Counted from the stretch's first letter, positions 12,320 through 26,094 are shown. The stretch: 64,000 bases of DNA from Spodoptera frugiperda (GCF_023101765.2 NC_064215.1:5952001-6016000); one strand, 5' to 3'. Notes: generated from the letters alone by a model not told the origin. Made by a program: numbers and translations.

Positions 12320-15300
12320 CTGTCGAGTGGCACCATCACTGGGATGTCGCTATGGATACCTTGTATTGTGATGAATAGGTTTGAATAGTGCCACATTTTA
12401 ATAAGGTATATAATGTTTCTTTCGGTTTGTTTGAAATATATTTTTCTCTCGGAATGTTGAAGGACTTGAAGTTACTTGTTTAGTTTTTGTTTTTTTGTTT
12501 TGATAGATGGCTAGGTGGTTTGGAGTAATTTTTGTGGTAGCAATGATTGAACAAATTGATAATGGGAAGTTTTACGACATTAGACTACGTAAGGCGTTAT
12601 TTATTTGCAATTCATATTGAATCTGTAGATTCTGGAGTAAACTATACCGACTTTAGTCGTTATTGTAATTAGGTACCTAACTCTCAAACACATGTAGTGC
12701 CTAATTCAACCTACTGAAGAGCATTTAATAAAGTATCGTATGTTACTTTTAAATGCCTTTAAGTTTAATGAGAGCAACAAAGCGCTGTTCCATTCATTGA
12801 ATTTAAAGTTCACTAGGCATTCGATACAAAATTGAACAAGTTGTTTAATGAAAGCGCATTGACTTTATCTTATTTATGACTTATCGGTCACAATATTGCT
12901 CTTGAAGTGTTATTAATCTAGTCTCAATTAAAAAGATGTATTTACATTGTCAATATTCAATACCAAGTTAAATAATGGGCCTGTATTTTGAGCATTTTGC
13001 CTTTGAGCCATAAGTATTCTAATTGAGGTTTGTATACCTTTAGAGGTCGAGAATTACATTTAAGATGATAGGTTCTACCCTTTTGTTATTCGAAGGGATA
13101 GTCAGACTCATGGAAACCGTAGCTGAAGAAAGTCCTGATAATACTTTATGGGTAATGTTATTTCATAAACGGGACAGAGATTTATTACGATATATTATTA
13201 TATTAATACGATTATAAAGATTATATATTTTTAGACTATATTATATTATAAGACGCAGTTAATCTTGCTGGATCATTAAAGGTGAATTAAGTAGCTAGTA
13301 TCTTTTAATCCGTAATGCATGCCATGTGTTGTTATAGTTAGGCATGATTATGAATGTAGTCTAGGAACAGACGGCTCATACTAATCTGATATATGCCTAC
13401 GCATTCACCTTTAGACATATATTCTGTAATTAAAGTTACTCGTACGTTTAAAATAAATAAAATCGTAGTCTTTTACGGTGTAAAAATATACTCTGACTTT
13501 ATTTTGTTTATTATGTAAAAGCTAATTTGTAATATTCATTTTGAGAAATATAGGGAACTCTTGAGTGACTAGAATGCTTATTTACGAGAACTTATTTTTA
13601 ATAGATATTGAGCTATAACGAGTTAATAGATCCACGGCCAAGTAGCAAGTTTATTCCTAGTGCGAAAAAGTGAAGAAATGTGTTATTACACTTTATGGAG
13701 CACAATATTACCTACTTACTTACATATAACTGAACAATGTTGATGCTCCCGGTTATGTTATGTACATATAATGCAACAGGCGCAGGCATTATGCGTGATG
13801 AATATATTTATTTATGGTATAGTAACTATTAGGTAAGGCACCAATCTGTTACAAGTGTAGTCGTGTAGAGTATCAAATTAATAATTTCAGCCGCATACCG
13901 ATCATCAAAGGTGTAATAAATCATATTGATCTCGTTAATGAGGAAGAATCTCAAGAAGTGAACACATCAATCCAAATGTCATGAGTATGGTTTACAAATC
14001 TCATTGCGATTAAGGTCAACTCGTAACATTCCCGTGGTGTAAGCCACGTGGTTTTTCTCAGGACGATTTCTTAAGTCACCTGAGGCACGTGACCGCTCGA
14101 TCGCACGAGATCGACTTAATTAATTTCTAATTGAAATTATTTGTCTCCACTCCCGACTGCACGGGGTGTTACGCGTTTGGTGACGACAACAGGTGATTGG
14201 AACGAGTGTGGGATGGCGTTTACTACCTTCTTGTTTCGAGACAATTCCCAAGGAAATATCGACACAGTTTTATTTATCACGTGGGTCCTGATTTTATTGA
14301 GTTAACGAATCGTGTCCCACGGAAAATTGTAATGCTTCCCATTTTTTGGGCTACCGTAACCTACATACGAAGTCTGTCTTTATGTTTATTAGGTTGGATG
14401 GTATGAGCGTAGAGTTCAGATTAAATCAACATAATGTTCCTTTGACGCACTAAGCATCCTTCCTTTACCTGTCCTTATGCCTAGACTTTTAATGTCACTT
14501 GTTTCTGATATTCATGAAATAAACTGTTAAGGCTAGAAATAAGACCAAGAATGATTACCACTGGCCTGGTTCTGGTTCTTCGTTTCAATTTGACATTTAC
14601 ATAGCTGGCTTAAAGATTGAATAAATTAACCCGAGTATTACATCAGTTGATAAAAATATCAAATTACGAACGACATTATAACATATTTGGTATATTTTGT
14701 ATAGAGCTCAGAAGAATATCGTTTGACTGTTTATACCACAAAGCTTATATCCCTTTGAACAACAATTTTCCCGTTAAAGTATTTACCTTCTAAGTACGAG
14801 TCGACGTTTATTACATTCTATAAATAGATCGACTATTACTGCTTGTGATACGGCGGTGGAAAGCTGCACAGTTGCAGGGCTTGTTATGATTCCTTCAGAT
14901 CTATTTTAGTGTTGTTTGTTGATGTTGAGAATTCGTTATAAATCTCTTGTTATGACCGAGCTTGTAACTCGAGTATCTTTCTAATTGTTTATTTCGCGAC
15001 GTGATGTGGGATTGTTTAGTATTGCTATGATGTGGGAGGAATCCGCGGCTAAACTATTTCCAATCAACAATAGCTTTAGTTATACTTGTATCGAAATCGG
15101 AGGCGGTACCAATATGTATTGGTAGCATTTAAAACGCCGTTATTTTTCTATACGTTAAAAAAGAGGTTCATATTTAGGTCTCGACTGTCTACCACAAGTC
15201 TTCTATAGCCGTGATTAGAAGCCAGTAAAGAATCTCATATCATTTTTAATGGTTTCGGATGCCAAATCTCTTCGCCTAAAATACTGGCTTAACCTTAAAA

Positions 15301-17745
15301 CTCAACCTGAAACAAGATCAAGAGAAACGAGACAAATTAATATCTAGGATACAAATATTTAGTAGGTGGGACCACCCACATAGAAAGAAAATTATTCGCC
15401 TTAAGGGTATTACGGTACAAGTGCTAATAAAATGTGAAGTTTTAAAGAAATATATTTTTTATGTTTCTTTGAATAACCTACATAGTCACAGTAACACAAT
15501 ATACCTGTTTATACGATTTTTCTGTTTCCTTTTTGGATTTTGTCCAGAAACGACCTCATGCTTAACTGAAGATATTGTGAGATTTTTAGAAATCTAATGT
15601 TTGTACTTTTCTTTTGAATAAAAGGAGTGATTTTAATGTGTTGTAATATGAGTCGGTCCATTATCACATAGCGGCCCCAATTGCCTGACTCTTGATGTTG
15701 ATGAGAATTTTCGAATATAAAATTCCAGTAAAATTTACTCCGTTCGTCCTAGTAACAAATCTGCAATGTGGAAAAATGCCGTTTTTATATGAAATATTCA
15801 TAGTTTAAACCAAATATTTGTTTAACAGGACATATCACATAGCCTAGCACGTTTTGTTAGCATTGCTTCTCTACAACGTGATCGGCGATCAGCCACGACT
15901 TGCGTATCTGTTTTATTGCACAAATCTATTGTAGATTTACCGCCCACTAACTATAGCCACCATAAAAACGTTTGCGTGGGACGAACAACAAACTAATTCC
16001 TTGTTTTTTTCTACACTATCGATTCTTGTATACAAAAGAAGGTTTCATGCTTCCAACAGGTGACCGGACAAGTGCTTAAAATAGATTTATTCGTTTAAAG
16101 CCGCTGGTGTTTCGGGTGTCCATGGGCGGCGGCGATTGCTTACCATCAGGTGATATGTTTGCTCGTTTACCGGCTTATACCATAAAAAAACCTAAGAGTG
16201 GTATCTCAATTTTACGCTAGAATAAGACTGTCTTTTTCGTACCAGCTATTTTGGTTGAGTGATAGCACAAGAATGTACTTTAATCAGTTGGAGATATAGG
16301 TATGTGTCCTTCGGCAAGTACTAACATAAACTGAGAAGAATGAACCGAATTTCAAAGGGATTAATTGCGACACACAACTCTAGACTCCAGACAGATTATA
16401 AGATTTCTTAACACAGACGTCAGAATTCCTATGTTAACAGGGACATAACAGCTTTAGTCCTAACTTCCTAAGTATCGTTATAATCAATTTAACAAAACTG
16501 GATATAAATTGTTATGTAGGTACATGTTAATCAGGCACACGGAAAGTTTACCTCGCTCAATACAATATGAACAAGTAAAGGGTCAGTTATTACGCAACAT
16601 ATGAAATGTTTGCTTTCAAAATCATACGTGGCTCTGACAGACTAATTTTAACTGAAACCGACGCGACGGCGAGTTAATAATAACTATGTTACTTAATATA
16701 TTGAACGTGTAAAGGGTTTATTTGAGTATAATTGAGGCTAACAATGATTCAAATACTAAGCGGTCTATAGGACATTATGTTCAGACAAAGTAGGCGTACA
16801 CAAGAGAAATAATGACCATTTGTGCCGCAATCCTTTGCTTAGCTATTCAGGAGTTACATATATGCGGTAACATTTTTCAATACGAAACTAGTATAAAAAT
16901 AAACATATAAAACACATTACTATTCACCTGACGAACTGTTCGATAAATAAAGACGAATAAATAAAACCGATCGACTCAAGAACATTTGAATTATGTTACT
17001 TTGGCTGTGGATTCCAAGAAGTTTATTTATTGATGCAACTTTACTTCATAATTGAAAGTTTGTTATATTTTTGTATGCGGTATAGCAAGTTAGCACATAA
17101 CTGGCTTCCCTAGAAACAAAGTTAAAACAGACAAGTTTGTAGGGCGTCATAACTCATATCTGTTCGTCATATAACAGCATCGATATCACAAATAAACAAT
17201 AACACCTCCGGCCAGCGATCGCAAGTATGACGTACCAAAAACTCTAAATTCTGAAGCAGTCCTATCACCGTATTACGTCATATCGGTGCAGTGCTCAGTG
17301 GAGATTATTGCTCATTAAATAGTATCACGTAAGCTGATCGGAGCAAACGAATCTGTCGGAGTATACGGGACCCATTGTTCAAGCTAATTACATTGTGCAT
17401 CGTTGCATAATATCGAAGCTTTAGGCCCGATCCGATTATTTGTCTAAAATTAGATGCATCGTATTGATATTGTTATATGGTGTATCCAATCCTTTGTGTT
17501 TCCCATCGAATTGTGTCTGTTATTATGATAATATGACATAATATTGAATACATTATGAGTAGTCCATGTTATGAACAATTTCATGAATGATAAGCTTGGA
17601 TTATGTTGACGGATTTAGATACTTATGTACATAATTTGTTAACTGTTTGCAGATTTTCGCTTTGGAAGGTTTTATAGAAACGCAGAATCATAATCTTTAC
17701 ACAATATAATAAAAGATTTGTTAAGCAAGTATATTTATTTCATTT
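12320..17745. other. Intergenic, no gene seen
   Basis: AT-rich DNA without supported coding frames. Points of note: two CACGTG E-boxes near 14046 and 14086, and a fragment of repeat family Q in reverse orientation at about 16100-16195 (GTGTCCATGGGCGGCGGCGATTGCTTACCATCAGG). The small frame 14197-14406 lacks coding signs. Confidence 0.45.
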
Positions 17746-17749
17746 AAGT

Positions 17750-17925
17750 CGTGGTGGCCAAGTGGGGTTCGAAACCTACCAACGGCAAGCACCAATGTGA
17801 CTTTTCCGAGTTATATGTACTTTCTAAGATTATTTAGACAACACTGACAAACGGTGAAAGAAAACATCGTGAGGAAACCTGGGCTTTAATTGCCCACTTA
17901 TTGGCTGACGATGATTTCATTTACA
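17750..17925 (+). repeat. SINE/RTE-like repeat, 'CGTGAGGAAACCTGGGCTT' family, plus copy
   Basis: Plus-strand counterpart of 5000-5185. It shares the ACCTACCAACGGCAAG, AATGTGACTTTTCCGAGTTAT, AAAACATCGTGAGGAAACCTGGGCTT and GATGATTTCAT blocks in the same order. Confidence 0.65.
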
Positions 17926-17929
17926 AAAG

Positions 17930-19365
17930 AATAGTAAATGTTTTGAAATCTTAAGTTTAGTCTGGTCTTGCCAGCGTAAATTCCTGGAAAAACTAATTAG
18001 GTACCTTGATTTTGAAAGTCTTAGTAACAACAGAAACTCTAAATTATTTGCTTTCATAAGTAACGAGTATAAATTGAAGCCACACATTACTAAACTAATT
18101 GCTCACGTAAAAGATAAACAAAAATGTTATTCTAAGATTTGAGTTAACAAAAATATTTATACCAAAGGGAGAAGTTATTTAAAGAGGAAAAGTTTAGAAG
18201 CTAAATGGGGCTGAGTATTTCTTTTGTTAGGTGACTGGCTTATAATAGAACCATGGAAACAAAAGCCCTCGATTACAGCAATTTTATTTGCGGAACGTTT
18301 AAAAATATCATTCCCGACGAACGTATTTATAATCTTTCGACTACTTACTTATTAACAACCTTGAATTGTTGCAAAAACAAAAAGAATTGCTAGATGTTGT
18401 TTTGTTTTAGTACCGAATACTTCTAGTACGGTATTGATTAAGATCACACTAAATAAAAAATAAGATATATTTATCGCTGCTACTTACCGATTTATTATTT
18501 ACCTAAAACGAATGTCGTTTTATTACAGTGATAATGTAAAATAACTTATATAGAACGGGTTAATTACTTAATAGATGTAGGTACTAATCATTCAACAAGT
18601 AACTACATTAAGACTGCCTTGTCTGTCGTGTATTTAAGAGGGTATAGGGTTCTATTTACACTTCTGAAGCACGTAATCTACAACTCCTGTAAGGTACTCT
18701 GTCCCCACCAGGGATAAAAAGGTGTAACGTTACGTTATTTAATTAATCCTTTAACCCATCTGCAAAGTCATATAATATCTAGTAATATCCAGAGCTGTTG
18801 CTAGGACAACAAGGTATAATAAATGCAGTAAAGCTAGACTACATACAATGTCGCGAATATATGTAAAAATATGCAACGTTGATAGAGTTATAGACTGGTA
18901 CAGTATTGTGCAATAACATCAATAACTATAGCTATAACCAGCATTATGGACCAGTGCATTAAACACAATAAAATGACCTTTATTAAATCAAGTATTTATT
19001 TAAGTGTCAACTAGAAACTTCTACATTATAATTGTAAAGTGGTATTACTTATATTTTATAGTGTAATAAAGACTATCATATCATTGATAGCTCGTGAGGA
19101 TCCAAAGGCTGGGCCTCCTCAGCACACAAGAAAGGGGATTGCAGTCTAGTATATAATTGATTTTTGGCATTAGTTCTATTGAGATTTTGGATTGAGACTG
19201 TTATTTCAATTGTTGTAGGGTCCAAATTTATCAGAGAGCGCTATTGTCCGGAATTTGTTGAATGTGCATTGCCGTATTGGAGCTTACAACACCTACAGGA
19301 AGTGTAGGGATAGTGACAATGCATTATACTCTACCATCATCGCATGACACATATCTATACAAGTC
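17930..19365. other. Intergenic, no gene seen
   Basis: AT-rich sequence. A short plus-oriented piece of SINE family A tail is recognisable near 18695-18740 ('GGGATAAAAAGGTGTAACG', the inverse of TACGCCTTTTATCCC). Nothing else is supported. Confidence 0.4.
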
Positions 19366-19370
19366 TTGGA

Positions 19371-19510
19371 GGTTTTTTTTTGAGAGGGGAATTCATCCAA
19401 TCACTTCTCCCGCCTTTGGCGAGAGGGAGTTTCAGACTCTCACTGACTAAAAACCACCACGTTCCTACTCCTGCTTTTTGAGCCGGAGCCCCGGTAAACC
19501 CGGTAGGTAG
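19371..19510 (-). repeat. Short interspersed repeat family P, minus copy
   Basis: Poly-T, then ATCCAATCACTTCTCCCGCC, then GACTAAAAACCACCACGTTCC, then GAGCCGGAGCCCCGGTAAAC. The same blocks in inverted order are at 20226-20355. Further copies are at 23843-23970 (same orientation as this one), 47561-47684 and 50600-50724. Confidence 0.7.
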
Positions 19511-20225
19511 TCTGCCGCTCCGGATAAGTCTAGAAGGATAATATTACGTTTAAATTATTCAGAATCTTTATATATTATCTTGAAATATGTTTTACGTGTG
19601 CACATTCCGTAAGTTATTTTGTAAGAATGTTAATGTGTCCGTGTGACGGTGTGAGTGCATCATTATTCTAAGCATGGCCGCTGTGTCGAGGGATTGGGCT
19701 ATTTTAGTAAACATGCATTGTTCTACTGTTGGCCCACAGATCGCGAGCCGCGACGTGGTCCGACCAACGGAGCGTTCTCTTACATATTGATATACATTGC
19801 TAAATTAACTTGGTTTAAAGTATTGGCTTATATTTTTAACATTCGAATAATAATCACGAAAATTATTTAATAAATATTTTTACTAGTGTAGTACTTATGC
19901 AGTGTAACTATGTTACTATATACTAAGTAATAAAAGTTTACTATTTTTGGGAATATCTTTATTTAACAATTACCAGAATGCATTTTGTAGCTAGACTTAT
20001 ATAAATATTACTTCTTAAGAAACTGCAACTACTTTACTATGCAAGTAGCTATCGCTACGTTATTGGTTGCATCTAGATAAGTTTGAACGTTCAACATAAA
20101 TTGCTGCAACCATATAAGGAAAGTAATGTTCGAGTTCAATATCGTTTGATGGTAAATAGCTTTAGTGCAGGAACTTTAAGTGCAATATTGTTCCATAACA
20201 GAACAATATACTTTTAATCTTTGTT
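19511..20225. other. Segment between two inverted family P copies
   Basis: About 715 bp of AT-rich DNA with a GC-richer spot at 19735-19785. No coding gene is supported. It would form the loop if the flanking repeats paired. Confidence 0.35.
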
Positions 20226-20355
20226 ACCGGGTTTACCGGGGCTCCGGTTCGAAAAGCAGGAGTAGGAACGGGGCGGTTTTTAGTCAGTAAGAGTCTGACA
20301 CTCCCTCTCGCTTCGCCCAAGGCGGGAGAAGTAATTGAATGATTTTTTCCCCCAA
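20226..20355 (+). repeat. Short interspersed repeat family P, plus copy
   Basis: GTTTACCGGGGCTCCGGTTCG, AGCAGGAGTAGGAACGGGGCGG, TTTTTAGTCAGTAAGAGTCT and CTCGCTTCGCCCAAGGCGGG are the reverse complement of the 19371-19510 copy. Confidence 0.7.
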
Positions 20356-23300
20356 AAAACTACTAAGAATTTTCGAAATATCAAACCTACTAGTGGCCTT
20401 TTTACTAAGATATTTATTCCAAAGTAGTTATAATCTATCTATTGACATTCGATAAGTTGCAAGTTTGTTTTGCAACTAATGAATACCTAATCTTTACAAA
20501 GCTGTGCCAAAACCGGAGATGTTGTAGCTACTGACATTGCTAAACTGACAGAAAATCTTGGAGTTCAATTCTCAACTCGGAATATCTGGTACAATTTCTG
20601 CACGAGATATTCATTGATTAATTAATAAATAACTAGTTTCGGTAAACTCAAATCTTGTTTCTATTTTATGGAATAGGCGGCAAATGAGTAGGGTATTAGG
20701 TGACCCAACTAATACCAACACCATAAGCGATCAGCGCCGCCTTATTTCAAAGGAGATACAAGTAAAGTCCGAGCAGTTTTAAAAGGGTGATGATAAATCC
20801 TGTGTATTTTATGTTCAACTCGAGTTAAGGGAAGGGAGTAGAGATTCACATGTTTATTTCTACACCGACTTTTAGCCATTAACCATATATGCTCGTACAC
20901 GCTGACTCGTGGTCGCGATCGCGAATGCTATGTAACTTCTAGTCACAAAATATGTATTTTTTTAGCCAAAGGGTAGTACTAACAAGAGCTAACTATGTTT
21001 GCAAATCTGGCCAAATCCGGTTCACGGTCCCCGATCACACGTATCGTATGTGATAAAAGTTTTTGCTTGATCTAGCAATTTGATCCAATAACGATATTTA
21101 GATCATTGTTTTTTGTACTTGTACTGGTCGGTAACTCGTTGTCTCGCCATTGAAATATTATGTAAATGTTTTATTGACAAAAAATCGATAATTTATACTT
21201 GTCGCTTAAATTATAGGGTTCTTAGTAATTTTCAAGACTGTATACTTAATAACATTGTTGAATGTTATTGTTCTAAATTATATACGGCTACTTGTGAGCT
21301 TTTTATCACATCTTTTTGATCTTCAAAATGTATTTTTCTTTTTTGTTTTCATTCAATAGATTATAAAGTTCTATTAATAAGTCATTTACCATTTAAAATG
21401 TATATACAACCTTAAAATCTAGTGAGTTTAACTATTTTCTGAAACTAAAGGTTTTACGCGACTTTATTAAAATAGAAATGTTTTATGGTTTTCAAAAAGC
21501 CGGTTTATCGTGCAAAAGAGCCTAATCTCACAACCAACCACATATATATACGAGTAAAATAGAATACTAAGCATCAGATCGGTATCTATGTCGGTAATTT
21601 ACGAAATTCATAGAATTTCCCTATACACAACCTGAATTCCTTTAATGTGGAACACTTACTTAAAAGGAATGTATGATGTATATACAGTATAGTATTATAT
21701 ATAGTAACCCCTTTAGAATTATACATGTACGTGACACTTCATCACATTGATAGATATTAGGAACGACTAATCCTTCCGGGAACTTATATCAAATGATTTC
21801 GGTTTGTGTTTATAAACAAGAAAAGTTATTTTCGATGTATACAAATAACTACTCGTAAAACTGTAAAGTGGGTGAGGGTTCAGTGACCTCACGTGCCGTT
21901 ACCATAGTTTCCTGGATAAATGTCCTATCATAAATTCAGACACAAGGTACCATGCGATAGGTAACGTCCCCCTATCGCAATTACTCTGACAGTACCCCCG
22001 ATTTATGTGTCTTATTGTAATTGAGAATTTCCTAAAAAGAAAATATTACGATATTCTTTTTTGTTTTCCGTTTTTGTTTTAATTTGTGTGTCTTGTTAAA
22101 CTTGGCAGTAAATGGGGAGTATTTAGGGCAATTCCAGAAAGACTTAAGTTCAGTTAAAATTAAGATCACCCATTGGTTCTTTTAAGGGGTTTTATGTTCC
22201 GATTCTATTTATTTTATCATCGTTCAAATAAAGATATGATATTAGTAGAACAGCCTCTTGTGTCTAAAACAAGACTAAGGGAACTGCTACGGTTATAGTA
22301 TTGAATCTTGTTGCCAATGAGAAGTCCAGTTTCTTTAATTAGCTCTAGGCACAATATATTGGCCTATATATATACCTATATACATCCACATAAACAAACA
22401 CAAACACAACAATAACAATTATATGTATAACTAGATAAGTGTGTTAATATCAATTGGACACATCCAAATAAAGCCTCCTTCACATTGCTCATGTTAGCAG
22501 AACAATACTGTCCTTATGACATCAGCTGGTCGTGGTCACAATGGACTCCTAAGCTCGTTACATCGTCGTCACATTATATTAAGTGCGTGGACCATTGTAT
22601 TTTAAGTTCAAGGTTACATTTTGGGTACTTCCTAACACCTGACATTTTGTTTACCACTGTCCACAAGTTATTAATTGTATTAAAATGTGTCGCAAGGGTC
22701 CATGTTATACATACACAGTGCTAATTTTATATTTACGCACGAGTAACATGGGAAACAATAACGTCTGTTTTTGTTTGGAAATGTTACTTCTCGTTTTGTT
22801 CATGAAGGATCTCTTCCTCTTATGTCTTGGGCATAATAAGAAACATTAATGTATAATGTAGTTAATTATGATTGATAAATATATTTTCTTTCATACAATG
22901 TAAAAAATATATAATTTGTATCTAGAAAGAGAAATCTGTTGATTTTATCTACACCTGAGGTCTACTCTAATTCAACGAAAAACTAAGTATCTTTAGAAAC
23001 TTCGCAGATTTCATACTTCAATTGCATTTATTGCCAACTTTCGTGAACAAAAATGAACGAGTTTAGATTTAAAATTAAGTAATTTTATTAGTAAATTAAT
23101 AAAACCTACCGCTTGCGACCGTAGTTTAAACTAAACTTCGCATTCGAGAACCGAGTAGACCTACTTTTTTTATGTGAAGGCCAATTAGATAAAGTGTGGC
23201 CATTTTTAAAAATGTTTGTTTTGTGTAATTCATCATATTGGATGTGATGAATGATGGTGCTTTGTTGAGGCCTAGTTTCGGGGGCGTCATTCAAGTTTCG

Positions 23301-23465
23301 CAAAACTTTGGCCCAATTTTTTCGGCCCACAATGCGTAATAAAATTGTGTAACAGGACACAATATTTCAAACACACGTTTGTAGACAAAAATAGCTATGA
23401 CGTAGGTAGACGTCGTAGAAGTTTACAACACGTTATAAAAAATTGCAATAATAACAGGAGTAAAA
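20356..23465. other. Intergenic, no gene seen
   Basis: AT-rich DNA. A partial family Q repeat is visible at about 20660-20745 ('GGAATAGGCGGCAAATGAG', 'GATCAGCGCCGCC'). Short frames near 21113, 22485 and 23106-23360 show no coding evidence. Confidence 0.45.
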
Positions 23466-23469
23466 GAAA

Positions 23470-23765
23470 AGTTTTGCAACTTTACGCTTTTTATCCCGAA
23501 GGGGTGGGCAGAGGTGCACAATACGGCACGTAATGCCATTGTACAATGTACACCCACTTTTCACCACTTGTGTTATAAGTCCCATGTAATAGGGGATTAG
23601 CCTATTGCCATATACTGGGCACAATTCCAGACTCCCTGCTACTACTGAGAAAAATTCGAAAAACCGAAAAAAGCACAGTAATACTTTGCCCGACCCGGGA
23701 ATCGAACCCGAGACCTCTTATCTGGCAGTCACACTTGCGACCACTCGACCAACGAGGCAGACAGT
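23470..23765 (-). mobile_element. tRNA-derived SINE, family A, near full length
   Basis: On the minus strand it begins with a tRNA-like head: GCCTCGTTGGTCGAGTGGTC (box A type), then GGTTCGATTCCCGGGTCGGG (box B type). A body follows, ending in a GGGATAAAAAGCGTAAA tail near 23480. Box A and box B spacing fits an RNA polymerase III promoter. The form resembles noctuid HaSE-type SINEs. The GGTTCGATTCCCGG core is intact, so this is one of the younger copies here. Confidence 0.8.
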
Positions 23766-23842
23766 TTTGTTAGACTTATAAACATAACAACTTACGTTTA
23801 ACAGTTTCTTGTAATACCATAGATAGATGCTACTCACCCCTA

Positions 23843-23970
23843 TTTTTTTGAGGGTGGAAAGTCATCCAATGACTTCTCTCGCCTTGGGTGAGGCGGGAGG
23901 GAGTGTGTGTCAGACTCTTACTGACTAAAAACCACCCCGTTCCTGCTTTGAGCCGGAGCCCCGGTAACCT
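23843..23970 (-). repeat. Short interspersed repeat family P, minus copy
   Basis: Contains CATCCAATGACTTCTC, GACTAAAAACCACCCCGTTCC and GAGCCGGAGCCCCGGTAAC, in the same order as 19371-19510. It lies 80 bp beyond the SINE head. Confidence 0.65.
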
Positions 23971-24339
23971 GTATGCTACTCACCCTTAATTGAGATTATA
24001 CATATTGATAATATTACATTACTATTGTTGTCATTACAGAGTATGAAAATAAGTACCTATATAGCTTTGTCTGTGTCATTAAAACCTGTTACATAATGCG
24101 CATATGACATAATAGTTATGCTAAATTGATAATGTGTATGCGTAGCCTGCGTGGTTATAGTCATAAGTTAACCAGGTGTATCTTGGCTTAATGCAAAATG
24201 TAGGTACCAGACAAAAATATTTCGTTCGGCAAGTGGTAACGATAGTGGCAGTTGAATAAAAGGTGCTCAAATTATTTTTATACTGAATGAAGTTAAATTA
24301 AGTACTTATTTAAGTACCTCTACATTTTTTTTATTGAAA

Positions 24340-24530
24340 ATTCTAGCTTCTACCAGCGGTTTCGCCCGCGTTCTCGTGGAATTTAAAATAAAGTGTAAAG
24401 TATCCTATTACCTAAGTCAACTCAAACTCTGTCTGTATACCAAATGTCACCAAAACTAGTTCAGTAGTTTCAGCGTGATTGACGGACAAACATCCAAACA
24501 AACAAACTTTCACATTTATAATTTTAGTTA
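24340..24530 (+). repeat. Interspersed repeat family S
   Basis: Starts with CTAGCTTCTACCAGCGGTTTCGCCCGCG and ends with ACGGACAAACATCCAAACAAACAAACTTTC. This head and tail are shared with 29868-30075 and, partly, with the other family S copies. Confidence 0.6.
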
Positions 24531-25706
24531 ATTATTAATTTCTTATTTATTTGATTTTGTTAATTATATTTTAATCGAGAATCCTTTTACATAAAAGCAT
24601 TTCATGAACTCCTTTTCTTTAAAACAATACGTTCATCTTTACGTACCTATTCTCAATAGTGCATTGTCAGTCACTCGGTAACTAACTATATAACTCAGGA
24701 AGAGTTTACACATACTACCTGTATTGATACCATTTTTCTCACATAAACTTATGTACCAAGACAATTATCTACCAAGTTTATGCACATAAATTAATAATTT
24801 ACAATCGCTAAAGCTTACCCGTGCGTGTATAAGATCGATATATGGTACATGTATACACTTCATGTGTACTTTGTTTAGTTTCTATACACACAAACACAGG
24901 AAGCAAGACATAACATAACCTGTTGGGAATATGCATTTGTTAGCATTGTACTATGCAGATTTTCAAGTAAATTGAATTAATAACGTCATAACATTTTGAT
25001 CCTCGAAGGTGCTTAAGTATCAGCTTTTGTCTTAGTTTTAGGTAAAATCTTTAAAAGTATTTTTTATAATCTCTAATGCCTTGGTTAGTGGCCAAGAATA
25101 GTTTGCATACTTAGATGTTAATATTGCATAATCGATAGCATATTAGTGAAGTTTACTAACTTAAATTCAATGAAAGAAAGGCGAATGCACTTTGAAAGTC
25201 ATAAAGTGTAAAGAAGAGGCCGAAATGCCGTTGCACTGAAATTTTTCAATGCATAATGTTGTGTAACATTTCCAATATTGACTTGACCGACCATTGAACA
25301 GCAACTATCAATCACAACTTAAATATAATATGTCTGAAGTAAATTTAAACAGTCTGAATCGAGTCCATTTTGAAAAACTACAGATAATAAAACAGTGACG
25401 TCATCAAATTGCTCTTAATCTCTTTACTTTAACCAAGTATCGAGTAACTTTCGTCTTTAAGTTTGCAGGTCATCCTAAGTTTAATTGTTGTTGAATTAAA
25501 AACTTTTCCAAGCTTAGCCTCTTTACAAAGAAGTTACAAAATTATAGTCTGTAAACATTTTAATTATTACATGATGTTAAATATTATGATACAATATAAT
25601 TATGTATAATATGCATCATACTTGTATATTAAAACATATTCATGATGCGTGAATACCTTTTACGCCTTCAACTTCTGTTTAGGTAAAAGAATTGATGACC
25701 AGAGGG

Positions 25707-25822
25707 CTTAGTACGAGCTTGTTTTAAGTTGAACGAGATCGAAACGAGACCGCGTTTGGCGCTCTGATTGGCCAGCTCCAATGAATCAACCAATCTCCAA
25801 TGAAAAACAAACTCGTACTAAG
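25707..25822. mobile_element. Small MITE with inverted ends
   Basis: The left end CTTAGTACGAGCTTGTTTT and the right end AAAACAAACTCGTACTAAG are inverted copies with one mismatch, bounding about 116 bp. There is no coding capacity. The interior has another inverted ATTGG...CCAAT pair. A clear target-site duplication could not be fixed. Confidence 0.65.
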
Positions 25823-25947
25823 GGTAATACCCTTAGACTGTGTAAAAGGAAAGGTGTGTATATCAAAAGTAAACACGAATTTATATCTACATATTATGTA
25901 TGAAATTTAATGAAATATTGTAGTAGTTGAGTATATTGAGTAATAGT

Positions 25948-25985
25948 AGTTGGATATTATACCTGACAAGGTATAATATCCAACT
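25948..25985. repeat. Perfect 16-bp inverted repeat with 6-nt loop
   Basis: AGTTGGATATTATACC, then TGACAA, then the exact complement GGTATAATATCCAACT. It has no T-run like a terminator and no adjacent gene. It could be the relic of a palindromic mobile element or a cruciform-prone site. Confidence 0.8.
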
Positions 25986-26094
25986 CTGTACAAATATAAT
26001 ATACATTAAATTCTCTCATTATAATTTAACAATGTACAACAAACAAATAGAATATACTGTACTTAGGACTGGTGTCTGTTGTTGGTAAAAGTGG

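Noticed and set aside
23690..23765. A tRNA gene (box A and box B on the minus strand)
   Set aside because: The tRNA-like part continues into a SINE body that recurs at 40901 and 28400, and it does not close into a full cloverleaf acceptor stem. It is a SINE head.
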